DNA of 64,000 nt from Neoarius graeffei. Lineage: Eukaryota; Chordata; Actinopteri; Siluriformes; Ariidae. Location: assembly GCF_027579695.1 (NCBI RefSeq), contig NC_083586.1, positions 1,317,001 to 1,381,000 of the forward strand, given 5' to 3'. The notes beneath the pieces were generated by a model that saw only the letters and a program-made list of their open reading frames with translations, ran no database searches and was not told the origin of the DNA. Below, one piece after another: positions 9,380 through 20,779 of this stretch. The position numbers were made by a program, and so were the translations under genes. Every line of letters begins with the position of its first letter. Position 1 is the first letter of the stretch.

Positions 9380-10844
9380 GAGGGTAAACATTGAGTGACG
9401 TGCACTTCTTAAACTTGTCCATACGATGGTAGTCAAGATCTACACAGAACAACACGCAGCACTGCCAAAAACAAAACAACAAACAAACAAAAAACCAAAC
9501 AAAAACGTTTATTTTATTCATCACTTTTTAATCTTCCTCCAATTATTTCTTTAAATGACCTATTATTATTATTTTTTTAACATAAAAATATTTGAATATT
9601 TTGATATAAGTGTCCCTTGTGACAATGTCATTACTATGTAGTTTTAGAAATTGTGATCGGAGGGCAATTTTGGGAATGAGACTCGCAATGGGGCCCTCAT
9701 CTAAAAGAAGAAAACTCTCCTCATCTACTGCCTCACCTGAAACACAGAAAACAGTAGTTGTACGTTGTGGGTCTTATAATGGCACAAATTATATAGCTAA
9801 CCCACTGCCATCCCAGCCCTTATCCACAGACACACAGTACACATTTTACTGTGTATTATATTGGATACTATTGTTGATAAATATAAGTATTGTAGTTTTC
9901 CATTGCAGAAACTTCCAGCAATTACACGCTTACCTCCAAAACCATCTGTGAGCTCGTGAAGCTGCTATTTTGCAAGTTTGTTTTTGACACAGCTGTCCGT
10001 TTATATGCATACAAAGGCTGCAGGAAAAACACACATCTGTCAAAACAAAATCAACATGTCTGTCTCAATGAAGAAAAGCAGCAGCAACATGTAACATTTG
10101 ATGATATCTGTGCCAATACGAATAAGGATTGACATTCACCACTTGTATCACCATGCAACCTGGCTAACTGTGAATAAATTTTTCCATGTAATTTTGCTGC
10201 CTTTACAGCAGGGAGAGTTTGTATAAGCACATCATAATATTACAACCCTTAATCTGTGTAGCTTTAAACTGCCCCCTTGCCAGTCGTCGTCTTCCCGGGC
10301 ACAAAGACTGTTCATTGGGGAAAAAACAGTGCTTTTAAATGTAGTGTGACCCAGCGGCTGGGGTGTTTCGACTCAACAGCAGCCCAACAGCTGCGCAAGG
10401 TTAGAAGTGACCATGCCTGAGCACACTGGACAATGCCTAGCTGTTAAAACTACACAACACTACACAACATGGTCGTCACAAACAAAGCATTATTTGTTTA
10501 CGTTAATTAATCAGATCATTCACAATCATTGCTGAAAATCAGCAGGGGAAGGAGCTTAGAAACAGCTGGTTACGGCTTGCGGCTCCTTGTCCCATTGACT
10601 GTCCATTCCCTTCCCTGTCGGTTCCCTTCTGTCTGTGGATCGCCACTCTGATGATCCGCTGAAACCACTTTGTTTATTGCCCTCCAAAATCAGCCCTTTT
10701 CCAGTGCATTTTGAAAGATACTGGACGGGACAGTTGGAAGAATAGATTTTTTTTAATTGTTATGTAACTCAAATACTATAACGACCGATTTAAATGGACG
10801 CAGCTGCTGGGTAGATTGCGTCATATCTGACTGTCCTCAACTAC

Positions 10845-10945
10845 TAAGCCAGCAGCTGGGTTATAGAAAGCAACTCAGAATGAGTTAAAATAACCCAAGA
10901 ATATGACCCCACAGCCTCGACCCAGCGTTTAGGTTGGGGGAGGAA
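10845..10945. repeat. Decayed GGGTTA/TAACCC interspersed repeat
   Basis: AGCAGCTGGGTTATAG, GAGTTAAAATAACCCAAG and GACCCAGCGTTTAGGTTGGG have the alternating CCCAGC/GGGTTA/TAACCC blocks common in short teleost repeats. They are strongly diverged here. Confidence 0.35.
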
Positions 10946-11425
10946 GAAAAACAAGGCAGAGTTTTTTTCGAGGGTGCTTGTGTGGTGAAGCGTCGGCTCT
11001 GTTCACAGTGTACACAGACATCGGTGTGGATCAGAGCTGAGTGCCGGGCCGAGTAATAAGGCGATGTTCTGCGTTCTGTGACCTGTAGCTGTAGTGGACC
11101 GAGGAGTTTAAAATCCGGGCCTTGAAGCCACAGATGGGCTCAAAAGGGAACGCCAATGTTGCACAAACACAGAGTGCTTTTACTAACCTCATTACAGTGA
11201 TGGCTGTTTGTTGACAGGGAGTAACTGCGCATGAGCAGACCATGATCTGTCGGCAGTTGTTTGCAGTTCGCTCAGCCGATCAAAACGGCGTAAAAAATAA
11301 TGTGAATGATAATGTTGGATGAAGAATGCGCTCGCCAGTGAAAAGCTGTGGCGTTCTGTTTCTTTTTGAATGTGTTTTACTGCAGAACCGTTGTTCTTAG
11401 GCCTGAGGCCCGCCCACTCCGGGTC

Positions 11426-11455
11426 TCAACTCGGTCCTGTAGAGAGTGTATAAAG
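11426..11455 (+). promoter_or_regulatory. Histone H4 promoter: H4-specific site and TATA box
   Basis: TCAAC (11426-11430) followed by GGTCCTG (11433-11439) fits the H4 subtype-specific element (TCAAnnnGGTCCG type). TATAAAG at 11449-11455 is a good TATA box, 58 bases before the start codon. Confidence 0.75.
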
Positions 11456-11495
11456 GCTGTGGGTGCTGCGCAGTGACATGAACTGAGCGGCTTGA

Positions 11496-11825
<330 letters not shown>

Positions 11826-11856
11826 ACGCTCCGACACTGAACCGCACCAACGCAAC

Positions 11857-11872
11857 GGCTCTTTTAAGAGCC
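11857..11872 (+). terminator. Histone mRNA 3' stem-loop (H4)
   Basis: GGCTCTTTTAAGAGCC followed by ACCC is the canonical 6-bp stem, 4-base loop element bound by SLBP. AAAGAGCT at 11887-11894 fits the histone downstream element that pairs with U7 snRNA. Confidence 0.97.
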
Positions 11873-11899
11873 ACCCAAACATCCACAAAGAGCTCTTTC

Positions 11900-12300
11900 T
11901 CCATGAGTGTGTGTGAGAGGGAGGGGGAAGAATAACAACATCTGTGTATGTGTATATACAATTTTTTTTTTTTTAATTCTCAGGTAATATACTTGCTGTT
12001 TCGTTCTGCACTACACTGAGCCACAGCAACGAAATCTCATTCTAATGTGTATTGTTTGATTCAAATCTGAATGAAAATAAAATCTATTTATAATGAAGCA
12101 AAGAACAGGAAACTGCAGACACGAGTAACATCAGTAATACTTAACCATTTCTATATGAAAGCTGTGTGAGAGAGAAACGTTTCAGATGGTGGTAATAGAA
12201 ATATAAGAATGGAATGAATTCTATAAAATTCTTCCATCAGTGATGTGAATATAAAACGGCGGGAAGGGAGACAAAGCGAGGCGGAGGGGAAGGAAGTGGG
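11900..12300. other. H4-H2B intergenic spacer
   Basis: An AT-rich spacer with a T run near 11,961 and no gene. AATAAA-like hexamers occur near 12,073. From about 12,255 the sequence becomes GC-rich towards the H2B promoter. Confidence 0.6.
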
Positions 12301-12344
12301 CGGAGCGGTAGGAGGCTCCCCGTATGAGGAGGTTTGGAACTCTG

Positions 12345-12398
12345 GCCAATAAAATATGTTCCTGCGTCGTGTTTAATTACACTGCGGACCTGTAAATA
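12345..12398 (+). promoter_or_regulatory. Histone H2B promoter: CCAAT and TATA-like box
   Basis: CCAAT at 12345-12349 (context CTCTGGCCAATAAAA) and TAAATA at 12393-12398 lie 112 and 64 bases upstream of the H2B start. No perfect octamer ATTTGCAT, usual for H2B promoters, was found. Confidence 0.6.
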
Positions 12399-12399
12399 G

Positions 12400-12831
<432 letters not shown>

Positions 12832-12868
12832 AGCGCGCTGCTGCTGCGGCCGCCTTCAGCAACCCAAC

Positions 12869-12884
12869 GGCTCTTTTAAGAGCC
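12869..12884 (+). terminator. Histone mRNA 3' stem-loop (H2B)
   Basis: GGCTCTTTTAAGAGCC plus ACCC, identical to that of H4. A purine-rich AGAAGAGCAAA follows about 15 bases later as a possible U7 site. Confidence 0.97.
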
Positions 12885-12946
12885 ACCCACTTTCTCATAG
12901 AAGAGCAAATTCGTGTTTCTCTCTGTGTGCTGTTCCCTTGTTTTAT

Positions 12947-12968
12947 AATAAATGCAGAATTGAATAAA
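12947..12968 (+). promoter_or_regulatory. Possible backup polyadenylation signals after H2B
   Basis: AATAAA occurs at 12947-12952 and 12963-12968, about 65-85 bases beyond the stem-loop. Some replication-dependent histone genes use such sites for polyadenylated transcripts in non-dividing cells. Use here is inferred. Confidence 0.35.
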
Positions 12969-12969
12969 A

Positions 12970-13520
12970 ATTTATTTACGGGAGATACAGCGAGAAAAGT
13001 TGCCACATCAAGAAAACCAACCTCTATCAATGAGTAAATAAAGTTATTTTACTTACAAAGCGAAAATAACCGAGTAAAAATTATATGGGTGCTGCACTGA
13101 GTTATTTAAAATGTTTTATTTGTATCTGCGGATAAATGGAAATCTGCCTTGTGACAATGTCCATTGTTAAAAACACAAAACGTGTGTGAAGTGATAAATG
13201 TATTGAAATACGCACAAGGTTTTGCATATAGACCTATACATATAGACCAATTATTAAATACATTACCTTTGCTCATTTCCAAGCAGCGGAGAAAACTTTC
13301 TGCTTCTCTTCTGATTACTGAAGCGGCGCTCAGACACCACAATATTTAAAAGGACGGGGACAAAAACCTGTCAGTCAAACGGCGAGGAGTTCTAGAACTC
13401 TGGCCAGTGTGTCCTAACAGCTGTTCTGTTTCACTGCTCCGACTCCACTCGAACCGTGAGCTCAAACAGAACGGTGTTCCGTGCAGGGGATGGAGACGGG
13501 CTCGTTTCTGTGAGACAGTG
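12970..13520. other. H2B-H3 convergent spacer
   Basis: No gene is seen. At about 13,341-13,420 it has ATATTTAAAAGG and GAACTCTGGCCAGT. The latter copies the core of the H2B promoter (GAACTCTGGCCAAT at 12,336-12,349) and may be the relic of a lost histone promoter. Confidence 0.4.
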
Positions 13521-13524
13521 AGGT

Positions 13525-13540
13525 GGCTCTTAAAAGAGCC
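13525..13540 (-). terminator. Histone mRNA 3' stem-loop (H3)
   Basis: On the minus strand this reads GGCTCTTTTAAGAGCC followed by ACCT, 27 bases after the H3 stop. It has the same stem and loop as the other four genes. Confidence 0.97.
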
Positions 13541-13567
13541 TTTGTGTGCGTTAGACGGAGTCCGCGT

Positions 13568-13996
<429 letters not shown>

Positions 13997-14068
13997 TCAC
14001 AGATGAGAAACAGAATAAACGGCACCGGCGGACGCTGGCTTTTTCAACTCTAACAGCGCCCTGCGCTC

Positions 14069-14135
14069 ATTGGGCGTCTTGAACGCGGTCGCCTGTCATT
14101 GGAGAGAACACGCTGCGTCACCTATTCGCTATTGG
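14069..14135 (-). promoter_or_regulatory. H3 promoter with three CCAAT boxes
   Basis: CCAAT on the minus strand occurs at 14069-14073, 14098-14102 and 14131-14135, which is 91-157 bases upstream of the H3 start. This is typical of NF-Y-driven S-phase histone promoters. No strong TATA box is visible. Confidence 0.65.
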
Positions 14136-14139
14136 ACCG

Positions 14140-14497
14140 TCTTTTCCCGCCGACACAGTTTGAAACAGCCACACCCGTCCCTAATTTATTGCCGCTCGCG
14201 CAGCTCCGCAGAGCCAACAGCGCAGCTTAGCGCGTTTTGTAGGTTCAATCGCCGCACGGACAGCGCCGTCATAATCTATTTTCACCCATCAACCTTCCTT
14301 TATAGCCAGCACACTACTGTTATTATTAGTGTTACTAATTAGTTACCATTACGGCTAAAATGCGTTATAAATAAAATGCATCATTATTAATACCACTTGA
14401 TTATATTGTTTATGAATTCCTTTTATGCTCGAGCTATGAAATACCCCAAAACCTGGGAAAGGATTTAAAAAAAGTGCACTTTTTGAGCATAGATGGT
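14140..14497. other. H3-H2A spacer
   Basis: The GC-rich upstream part of the H3 promoter fades into AT-rich sequence. No gene is seen. Confidence 0.5.
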
Positions 14498-14513
14498 GGC
14501 TCTTAAAAGAGCC
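14498..14513 (-). terminator. Histone mRNA 3' stem-loop (H2A)
   Basis: The minus strand reads GGCTCTTTTAAGAGCC then ACCA, 33 bases after the H2A stop. Confidence 0.97.
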
Positions 14514-14546
14514 TTTGAGAACTGACGAACGCAGTAGTGGGTGAAT

Positions 14547-15068
<522 letters not shown>

Positions 15069-15356
15069 TCAAATTCCAGCGTCAGCCTGCGTGACAACCA
15101 TCCCACTGGTGTGTGTGAGAGAGAGAGATATGAAAAAGGAAAGAAGGGAATATAGGCATATATATTATAAAGTTTATATATCGATGTACAGAAATGTAAA
15201 TTGTTATTAGTTCCATCAGCCCTGACTCAGTTCATGTTCTCCCAGCGCCCTCCTGTCACCGTTTTGTAAAGCAGGAATCAACTCCACCACAACAATCAGC
15301 AGCATCTGATATCATGAGTGAATATGGAATACTGCTCTTTCAACGAAAACATGGGT

Positions 15357-15372
15357 GGCTCTTAAAAGAGCC
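15357..15372 (-). terminator. Histone mRNA 3' stem-loop (H1)
   Basis: The minus strand reads GGCTCTTTTAAGAGCC then ACCC, 36 bases after the H1 stop. AAAGAGCAG on the minus strand (about 15332-15340) fits the U7-pairing downstream element. Confidence 0.97.
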
Positions 15373-15408
15373 GTTTAGGGAAAGAAAACATTAGTCAATC
15401 AAACACGT

Positions 15409-16014
15409 TCACTTCTTTTTGGGGGCCGCCTTTTTCGCCTTGGCCGTATTGGGCTTTACGGCTTTGGGCTTGGCAGTTTTTGTCTTCTTCGCGCTGTTGG
15501 CAGCCTTTTTGGGGGTCGACGGTTTTTTCGCCTTCTTCGGGCTCTTGGTGGATTTCTTGGCGGCGGCGGGGGGCTTCTTCGCCTTCTTAGGAGACTTCTT
15601 GGCGGCGGGTTTCTTGGCCGCTACCTTCTTGAGCTTCTTAGCCGCGGTTGGCTTTTTAGCGGCCGCCTTTCTGGCTTTGGGCGCTGCTTTCTTGGCGGGC
15701 TTCTTGCCTGCGGTCTGCGTCTTGTTCAGCTTGAAAGAGCCAGACGCACCGGTACCTTTGGTCTGCACCAGGACGCTTTTCCTCACAAGGTTCTTGACGG
15801 CGATTTTGACGCGGGAGTTGTTCTTCTCCACATCGTATCCGGCGGCCTGTAAAGCTTTCTTCAAGGCGGAGAGGGACACGCCGCTCCTCTCCTGCGACGC
15901 AGAAACCGCTTTGATGATGAGCTCGCCGACGCTCGGACCTGATTTCTTGCTCTTTGAAGCTGCTTTCTTCTTGGGCGCTTTGGCCGGCGCGGCGGCGGGA
16001 GCGAGTTCTGCCAT
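15409..16014 (-). CDS. h1: Linker histone H1
   Basis: This is a complete 201-residue H1, which binds the nucleosome dyad and linker DNA and compacts chromatin. A short Ala/Lys N-tail leads into the winged-helix globular domain at about residues 24-97 ([45 protein letters not shown]). The long Lys/Ala/Pro C-tail has two SPKK motifs and one TPKK motif, cyclin-dependent kinase targets. The tail is poorly conserved between fish, so only the class is certain, not the subtype. It is intronless and the last gene of the cluster. An H1-type AAACACA box lies upstream. Confidence 0.98.
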   Translation of the reverse strand: MAELAPAAAPAKAPKKKAASKSKKSGPSVGELIIKAVSASQERSGVSLSALKKALQAAGYDVEKNNSRVKIAVKNLVRKSVLVQTKGTGASGSFKLNKTQTAGKKPAKKAAPKARKAAAKKPTAAKKLKKVAAKKPAAKKSPKKAKKPPAAAKKSTKSPKKAKKPSTPKKAANSAKKTKTAKPKAVKPNTAKAKKAAPKKK

Positions 16015-16073
16015 CTGTCTCAGAGCTCAGTAGCGGAAGCGAGTGAAACGCTGTGTGGAAAGCCGGGAGCGGG

Positions 16074-16160
16074 GCTTAAAAGCGCGCATGAGAACGTTTG
16101 AGACTCAACCGCGCTGCCGCTGAGTGAGCGCGCTGCCGTCACACACTCGCACTTGTGTTT
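16074..16160 (-). promoter_or_regulatory. H1 promoter: AAACACA box and TATA-like element
   Basis: The minus strand has AAACACA (16154-16160), the H1-specific AC box, 140 bases upstream of the start codon, and GCTTTTAAGC (16074-16083) in the TATA position. The sequence between them is GC-rich. Confidence 0.7.
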
Positions 16161-16808
16161 TCTCACGGCGTTTCTCGGCGAAAATAAGACTCGGAAGACA
16201 AGATCCAAAGCGATCGAGCACACGATTAGCGAGAGCGGGCTTTCTCGTTCCTCCCGAGCTCCAGCAGGCCCGGGTACAGACCGAGCGTGTCGCGCAGTGG
16301 CCATAAAACAGCACGGTGCGGCTCGAGCCGGCGGGCTGCGCGCTTTGTGCGATGCCGTGTGTAAAAACGGGCTGAGAAACGGCGTGGCCGCTGTAAGCGC
16401 TCTGGGCTGAGTGGAAGGAAGGAGAGCCCTGTCAATGACCCTGATGGATTTCCACTGTCCGAGTGTAGTGTGCAGTTTTGGAAACGGAGCCGCTTTTGTG
16501 CTGTGGAAAGCACAGCTTTGGAGTGAGTGTGCGCGCCTGGGTGTCAGGTGTGTGTGTGTGTGTGTGTGTCCATCTATGTGGGTGAGTTGTGGTGTTGGAT
16601 TTGGTGGAATTTTATGTGCCAACAGGAAGACTAGGCCAGGCGGAGACTCTGCTGCAGCCTTTTGGTTATTTTATTCCACAATCCTGGAGCTCTACTCGGA
16701 CGACATCAAAAGAGATGTGGACCCACATAACCGTAACCCTAATTCCTTCCTGATGCTATAATCCTAAAAAATAATCACTTTGATTATTCATGTTGTTTCA
16801 ACGTTCAG
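16161..16808. other. Spacer between H1 promoter and satellite
   Basis: A GC-rich sequence becomes AT-rich towards the array. It holds a GT microsatellite (16548-16569). Open frames of up to 200 codons exist on both strands here, but they have no recognisable domain and overlap each other, as expected by chance in GC-rich DNA. Confidence 0.5.
16548..16569. repeat. (GT)n microsatellite
   Basis: A nearly pure run of GT dinucleotides. Confidence 0.85.
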
Positions 16809-16989
16809 TTTCATAGCTGCACCACGTGATTCGTATTTGGGTGATAGCTGCACAAAGTGAGTCAGGTTAGCTTCATAGCTGCACAAAGTGAGTCATGTTA
16901 GCTTCATGGCTGCACAAAGTGAGTCATGTTAGCTTCATGGCTGCACAAAGTGAGTCATGTTAGCTTCATGGCTGCACAAAGTGAGTCAT

Positions 16990-19240
16990 GTTAGCTTTGT
17001 ACCTGCACAAAGTGAGTCATGTTAGCTTCATGGCTGCACAAAGTGAGTCATGGTAGCTTCATGGCTGCTCAAAGTGAGTAATGTTAGCTTCATACCTGCA
17101 CTAAGTGATTCATGTTAGCTTCATGGCTGCACAAAGTGAGTCCTGCGAGCTTCATAGCTGCACATAGTGATTCATGTTAGCTTTAACGCTGCACAAAGTG
17201 ATTCATGTTTGATTCACGTTAGCTTCATGGCTGCACAAAGTGAGTCATGGTAGCTTCATGGCTGCACAAAGTGAGTCATGTTCGCTTCATGGCTGCACAA
17301 AGTGAGTCCTGCGAGCTTCATGGCTGCACAAAGTGAGTCATGTTAGCTTCATGGCTGCACAAAGTGAGTCATGTTAGCTTCATGGCTGCACAAAGTGAGT
17401 CATGTTAGCTTCGTGGCTGCACAAAATGATTCATGTTAGCTTCATGGCTGCACAAAGTGAGTCATGTTAGCTTCATAGCTGCACAAAGTGATTCATGTTA
17501 GCTTCATGGCTGCACAAAGTGATGCATGTTAGCTTCATAGCTGCACAAAGTGATTCATGTTAGCTTCGTGGCTGCACAAAGTGATTCATGTTAGCTACAT
17601 AGCTGCACAAAGTGATTCATGTTAGCTTCATAGGCTGCACAAAGTGAGTAATGTTAGCTTCATACCTGCACTAAGTGATTCATGTTAGCTTCATGGCTGC
17701 ACAAAGTGAGTCCTGCGAGCTTCATAGCTGCACATAGTGATTCATGTTAGCTTTAACGCTGCACAAAGTGATTCATGTTTGATTCATGTTAGCTTCATGG
17801 CTGCACAAAGTGAGTCATGGTAGCTTCATGGCTGCACAAAGTGAGTCATGTTCGCTTCATGGCTGCACAAAGTGAGTCATGTTCGCTTCATGGCTGCACA
17901 AAGTGAGTCCTGCGAGCTTCATGGCTGCACAAAGTGAGTCATGTTAGCTTCATGGCTGCACAAAGTGAGTCATGTTAGCTTCATGGCTGCACAAAGTGAG
18001 TCATGTTAGCTTCATGGCTGCACAAAGTGAGTCATGTTAGCTTCATAGCTGCACAAAGTGAGTCATGTTAGCTTCATGGCTGCACAAAGTGAGTCATGTT
18101 AGCTTCATGGCTGCACAAAGTGAGTCATGTTAGCTTCATAGCTGCACAAAGTGAGTCATGTTAGCTTCATGGCTGCACAAAGTGAGTCATGTTAGCTTTG
18201 TACCTGCACAAAGTGAGTCATGTTAGCTTCATGGCTGCACAAAGTGAGTCATGGTAGCTTCATGGCTGCTCAAAGTGAGTAATGTTAGCTTCATACCTGC
18301 ACTAAGTGATTCATGTTAGCTTCATGGCTGCACAAAGTGAGTCCTGCGAGCTTCATAGCTGCACATAGTGATTCATGTTAGCTTTAACGCTGCACAAAGT
18401 GATTCATGTTTGATTCACGTTAGCTTCATGGCTGCACAAAGTGAGTCATGGTAGCTTCATGGCTGCACAAAGTGAGTCATGTTCGCTTCATGGCTGCACA
18501 AAGTGAGTCCTGCGAGCTTCATGGCTGCACAAAGTGAGTCATGTTAGCTTCATGGCTGCACAAAGTGAGTCATGTTAGCTTCATGGCTGCACAAAGTGAG
18601 TCATGTTAGCTTCGTGGCTGCACAAAATGATTCATGTTAGCTTCATGGCTGCACAAAGTGAGTCATGTTAGCTTCATAGCTGCACAAAGTGATTCATGTT
18701 AGCTTCATGGCTGCACAAAGTGATTCATGTTAGCTTCATAGCTGCACAAAGTGATTCATGTTAGCTTCGTGGCTGCACAAAGTGATTCATGTTAGCTACA
18801 TAGCTGCACAAAGTGATTCATGTTAGCTTCATAGGCTGCACAAAGTGAGTAATGTTAGCTTCATACCTGCACTAAGTGATTCATGTTAGCTTCATGGCTG
18901 CACAAAGTGAGTCCTGCGAGCTTCATAGCTGCACATAGTGATTCATGTTAGCTTTAACGCTGCACAAAGTGATTCATGTTTGATTCACGTTAGCTTCATG
19001 GCTGCACAAAGTGAGTCATGGTAGCTTCATGGCTGCACAAAGTGAGTCATGTTCGCTTCATGGCTGCACAAAGTGAGTCATGTTCGCTTCATGGCTGCAC
19101 AAAGTGAGTCCTGCGAGCTTCATGGCTGCACAAAGTGAGTCCTGCGAGCTTCATGGCTGCACAAAGTGAGTCATGTTAGCTTCATGGCTGCACAAAGTGA
19201 GTCATGTTAGCTTCATGGCTGCACAAAGTGAGTCATGTTA
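16990..19240 (+). repeat. Higher-order repeat, 1201 bp (570 + 631)
   Basis: Marker variants recur at fixed spacing. TTAGCTTTGTACCTG is at 16,991 and 18,192. The marker GTAATGTTAGCTTCATACCTG, read in pieces, starts at 17,078, 17,648, 18,279 and 18,849. Spacing alternates 570 and 631, giving 1201 bp. This equals 38 units of 31 plus two 11-bp insertions plus 1 base. Copy 2 stops matching near 19,240. Confidence 0.85.
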
Positions 19241-20779
19241 GCTTCGTAGCTGCCCAAAGTGATTCATGTTAGCTTTGTAGCTGCACAAAGTGATTCATGT
19301 TAACTTCATGGCTGCACAAAGTGAGTCTTGTTAGCTTCAACGTTGCACAAAGTGATTCATGTTTGATTCACGTTAGCTTCATGGCTGCACAAAGTGAGTC
19401 ATGGTAGCTTCATGGCTGCACAAAGTGAGTCATGTTCGCTTCATGGCTGCACAAAGTGAGTCATGTTAGCTTCATGGCTGCACAAAGTGAGTCATGTTAG
19501 CTTCATGGCTGCACAAAGAGAGTCATGTTAGCTTCATGGCTGCACAAAGTGATTCATGTTAGCTTCATGGCTGCACAAAGTGATTCATGTTAGCTTCATG
19601 GCTGCACAAAGTGAGTCCTGCGAGCTTCATGGCTGCACAAAGTGAGTCATGTTAGCTTCATGGCTGCACAAAGTGATTCATGTTAGCTTCATGGCTGCAC
19701 AAAGTGATTCATGTTAGCTTCATGGCTGCACAAAGTGATTCATGTTAGCTTCATGGCTGCACAAAGTTACTCATGTTAGCTTCATGGCTGCACAAAGTTA
19801 CTCATGTTAGCTTCATGGCTGCACAAAGTGAGTCATGTTAGCTTCATGGCTGCACAAAGTGATTCATGTTAGCTTCGTGGCTGCACAAAATGATTCATGT
19901 TAGCTTCATGGCTGCACAAAGTGAGTCATGTTAGCTTCGTGGCTGCACAAAATGATTCATGTTAGCTTCGTGGCTGCACAAAGTGATTCATGTTAGCTTC
20001 GTGGCTGCACAAAGTGATTCATGTTAGCTTCATGGCTGCACAAAGTGAGTCCTGCGAGCTTCATGGCTGCACATAGTGATTCATGTTAGCTTCAACGCTG
20101 CACAAAGTGATTCATGTTTGATTCACGTTAGCTTCGTGGCTGCACAAAGTGAGTCATGTTAGCTTCGTGGCTGCACAAAATGATTCATGTTAGCTTCGTG
20201 GCTGCACAAAGTGATTCATGTTAGCTTCATAGCTGCACAAAGTGATTCATGTTAGCTTCATAGCTGCACAAAGTGATTCATGTTAGCTTCATGGCTGCAC
20301 AAAGTGAGTCATGTTAGCTTCATGACTGCACAAAGTGAGTCATGTTAGCTTCATGGCTGCACAAAGTGAGTCATGTTAGCTTCATGGCTGCACAAAGTGA
20401 GTCATGTTAGCTTCGTGGCTGCACAAAGTGAGTCATGTTAGCTTCATAGCTGCACAAAGTGATTCATGTTAGCTTCATAGCTGCACAAAGTGATTCATGT
20501 TAGCTTCATGGCTGCACAAAGTGAGTCATGTTAGCTTCATGACTGCACAAAGTGAGTCATGTTAGCTTCATGGCTGCACAAAGTGAGTCATGTTAGCTTC
20601 GTGGCTGCACAAAATGATTCATGTTAGCTTCATAGCTGCACAAAGTGATTCATGTTAGCTTCATAGCTGCACAAAGTGAGTCATGTTAGCTTCATGACTG
20701 CACAAAGTGAGTCATGTTAGCTTCATGGCTGCACAAAGTGAGTCATGTTAGCTTCGTGGCTGCACAAAATGATTCATGT

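Larger units (their letters stand above)
8905..11400. other. Intergenic stretch without recognisable gene
   Basis: This stretch holds a LINE 3' tail (9255-9348), a CA microsatellite and a decayed GGGTTA/TAACCC-type repeat near 10,845-10,945. A 113-codon open frame at 9610-9951 has no recognisable domain. The last 100 bases lead into the H4 promoter. Confidence 0.5.

Noticed and set aside
9610..9951. 113-codon plus-strand open frame
   Set aside because: No domain or family resemblance, AT-rich, and no supporting promoter or splice pattern beyond chance.
15419..16033. 204-codon open frame antisense to H1
   Set aside because: It is the mirror of the Lys/Ala-rich H1 gene, giving a Phe/Leu/Ala-rich artefact with no own signals.
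16020..16622. 200-codon minus-strand open frame upstream of H1
   Set aside because: It covers the H1 promoter, has no domain, runs through a CA/GT microsatellite (His-Thr repeat), and overlaps equally long frames on the other strand.
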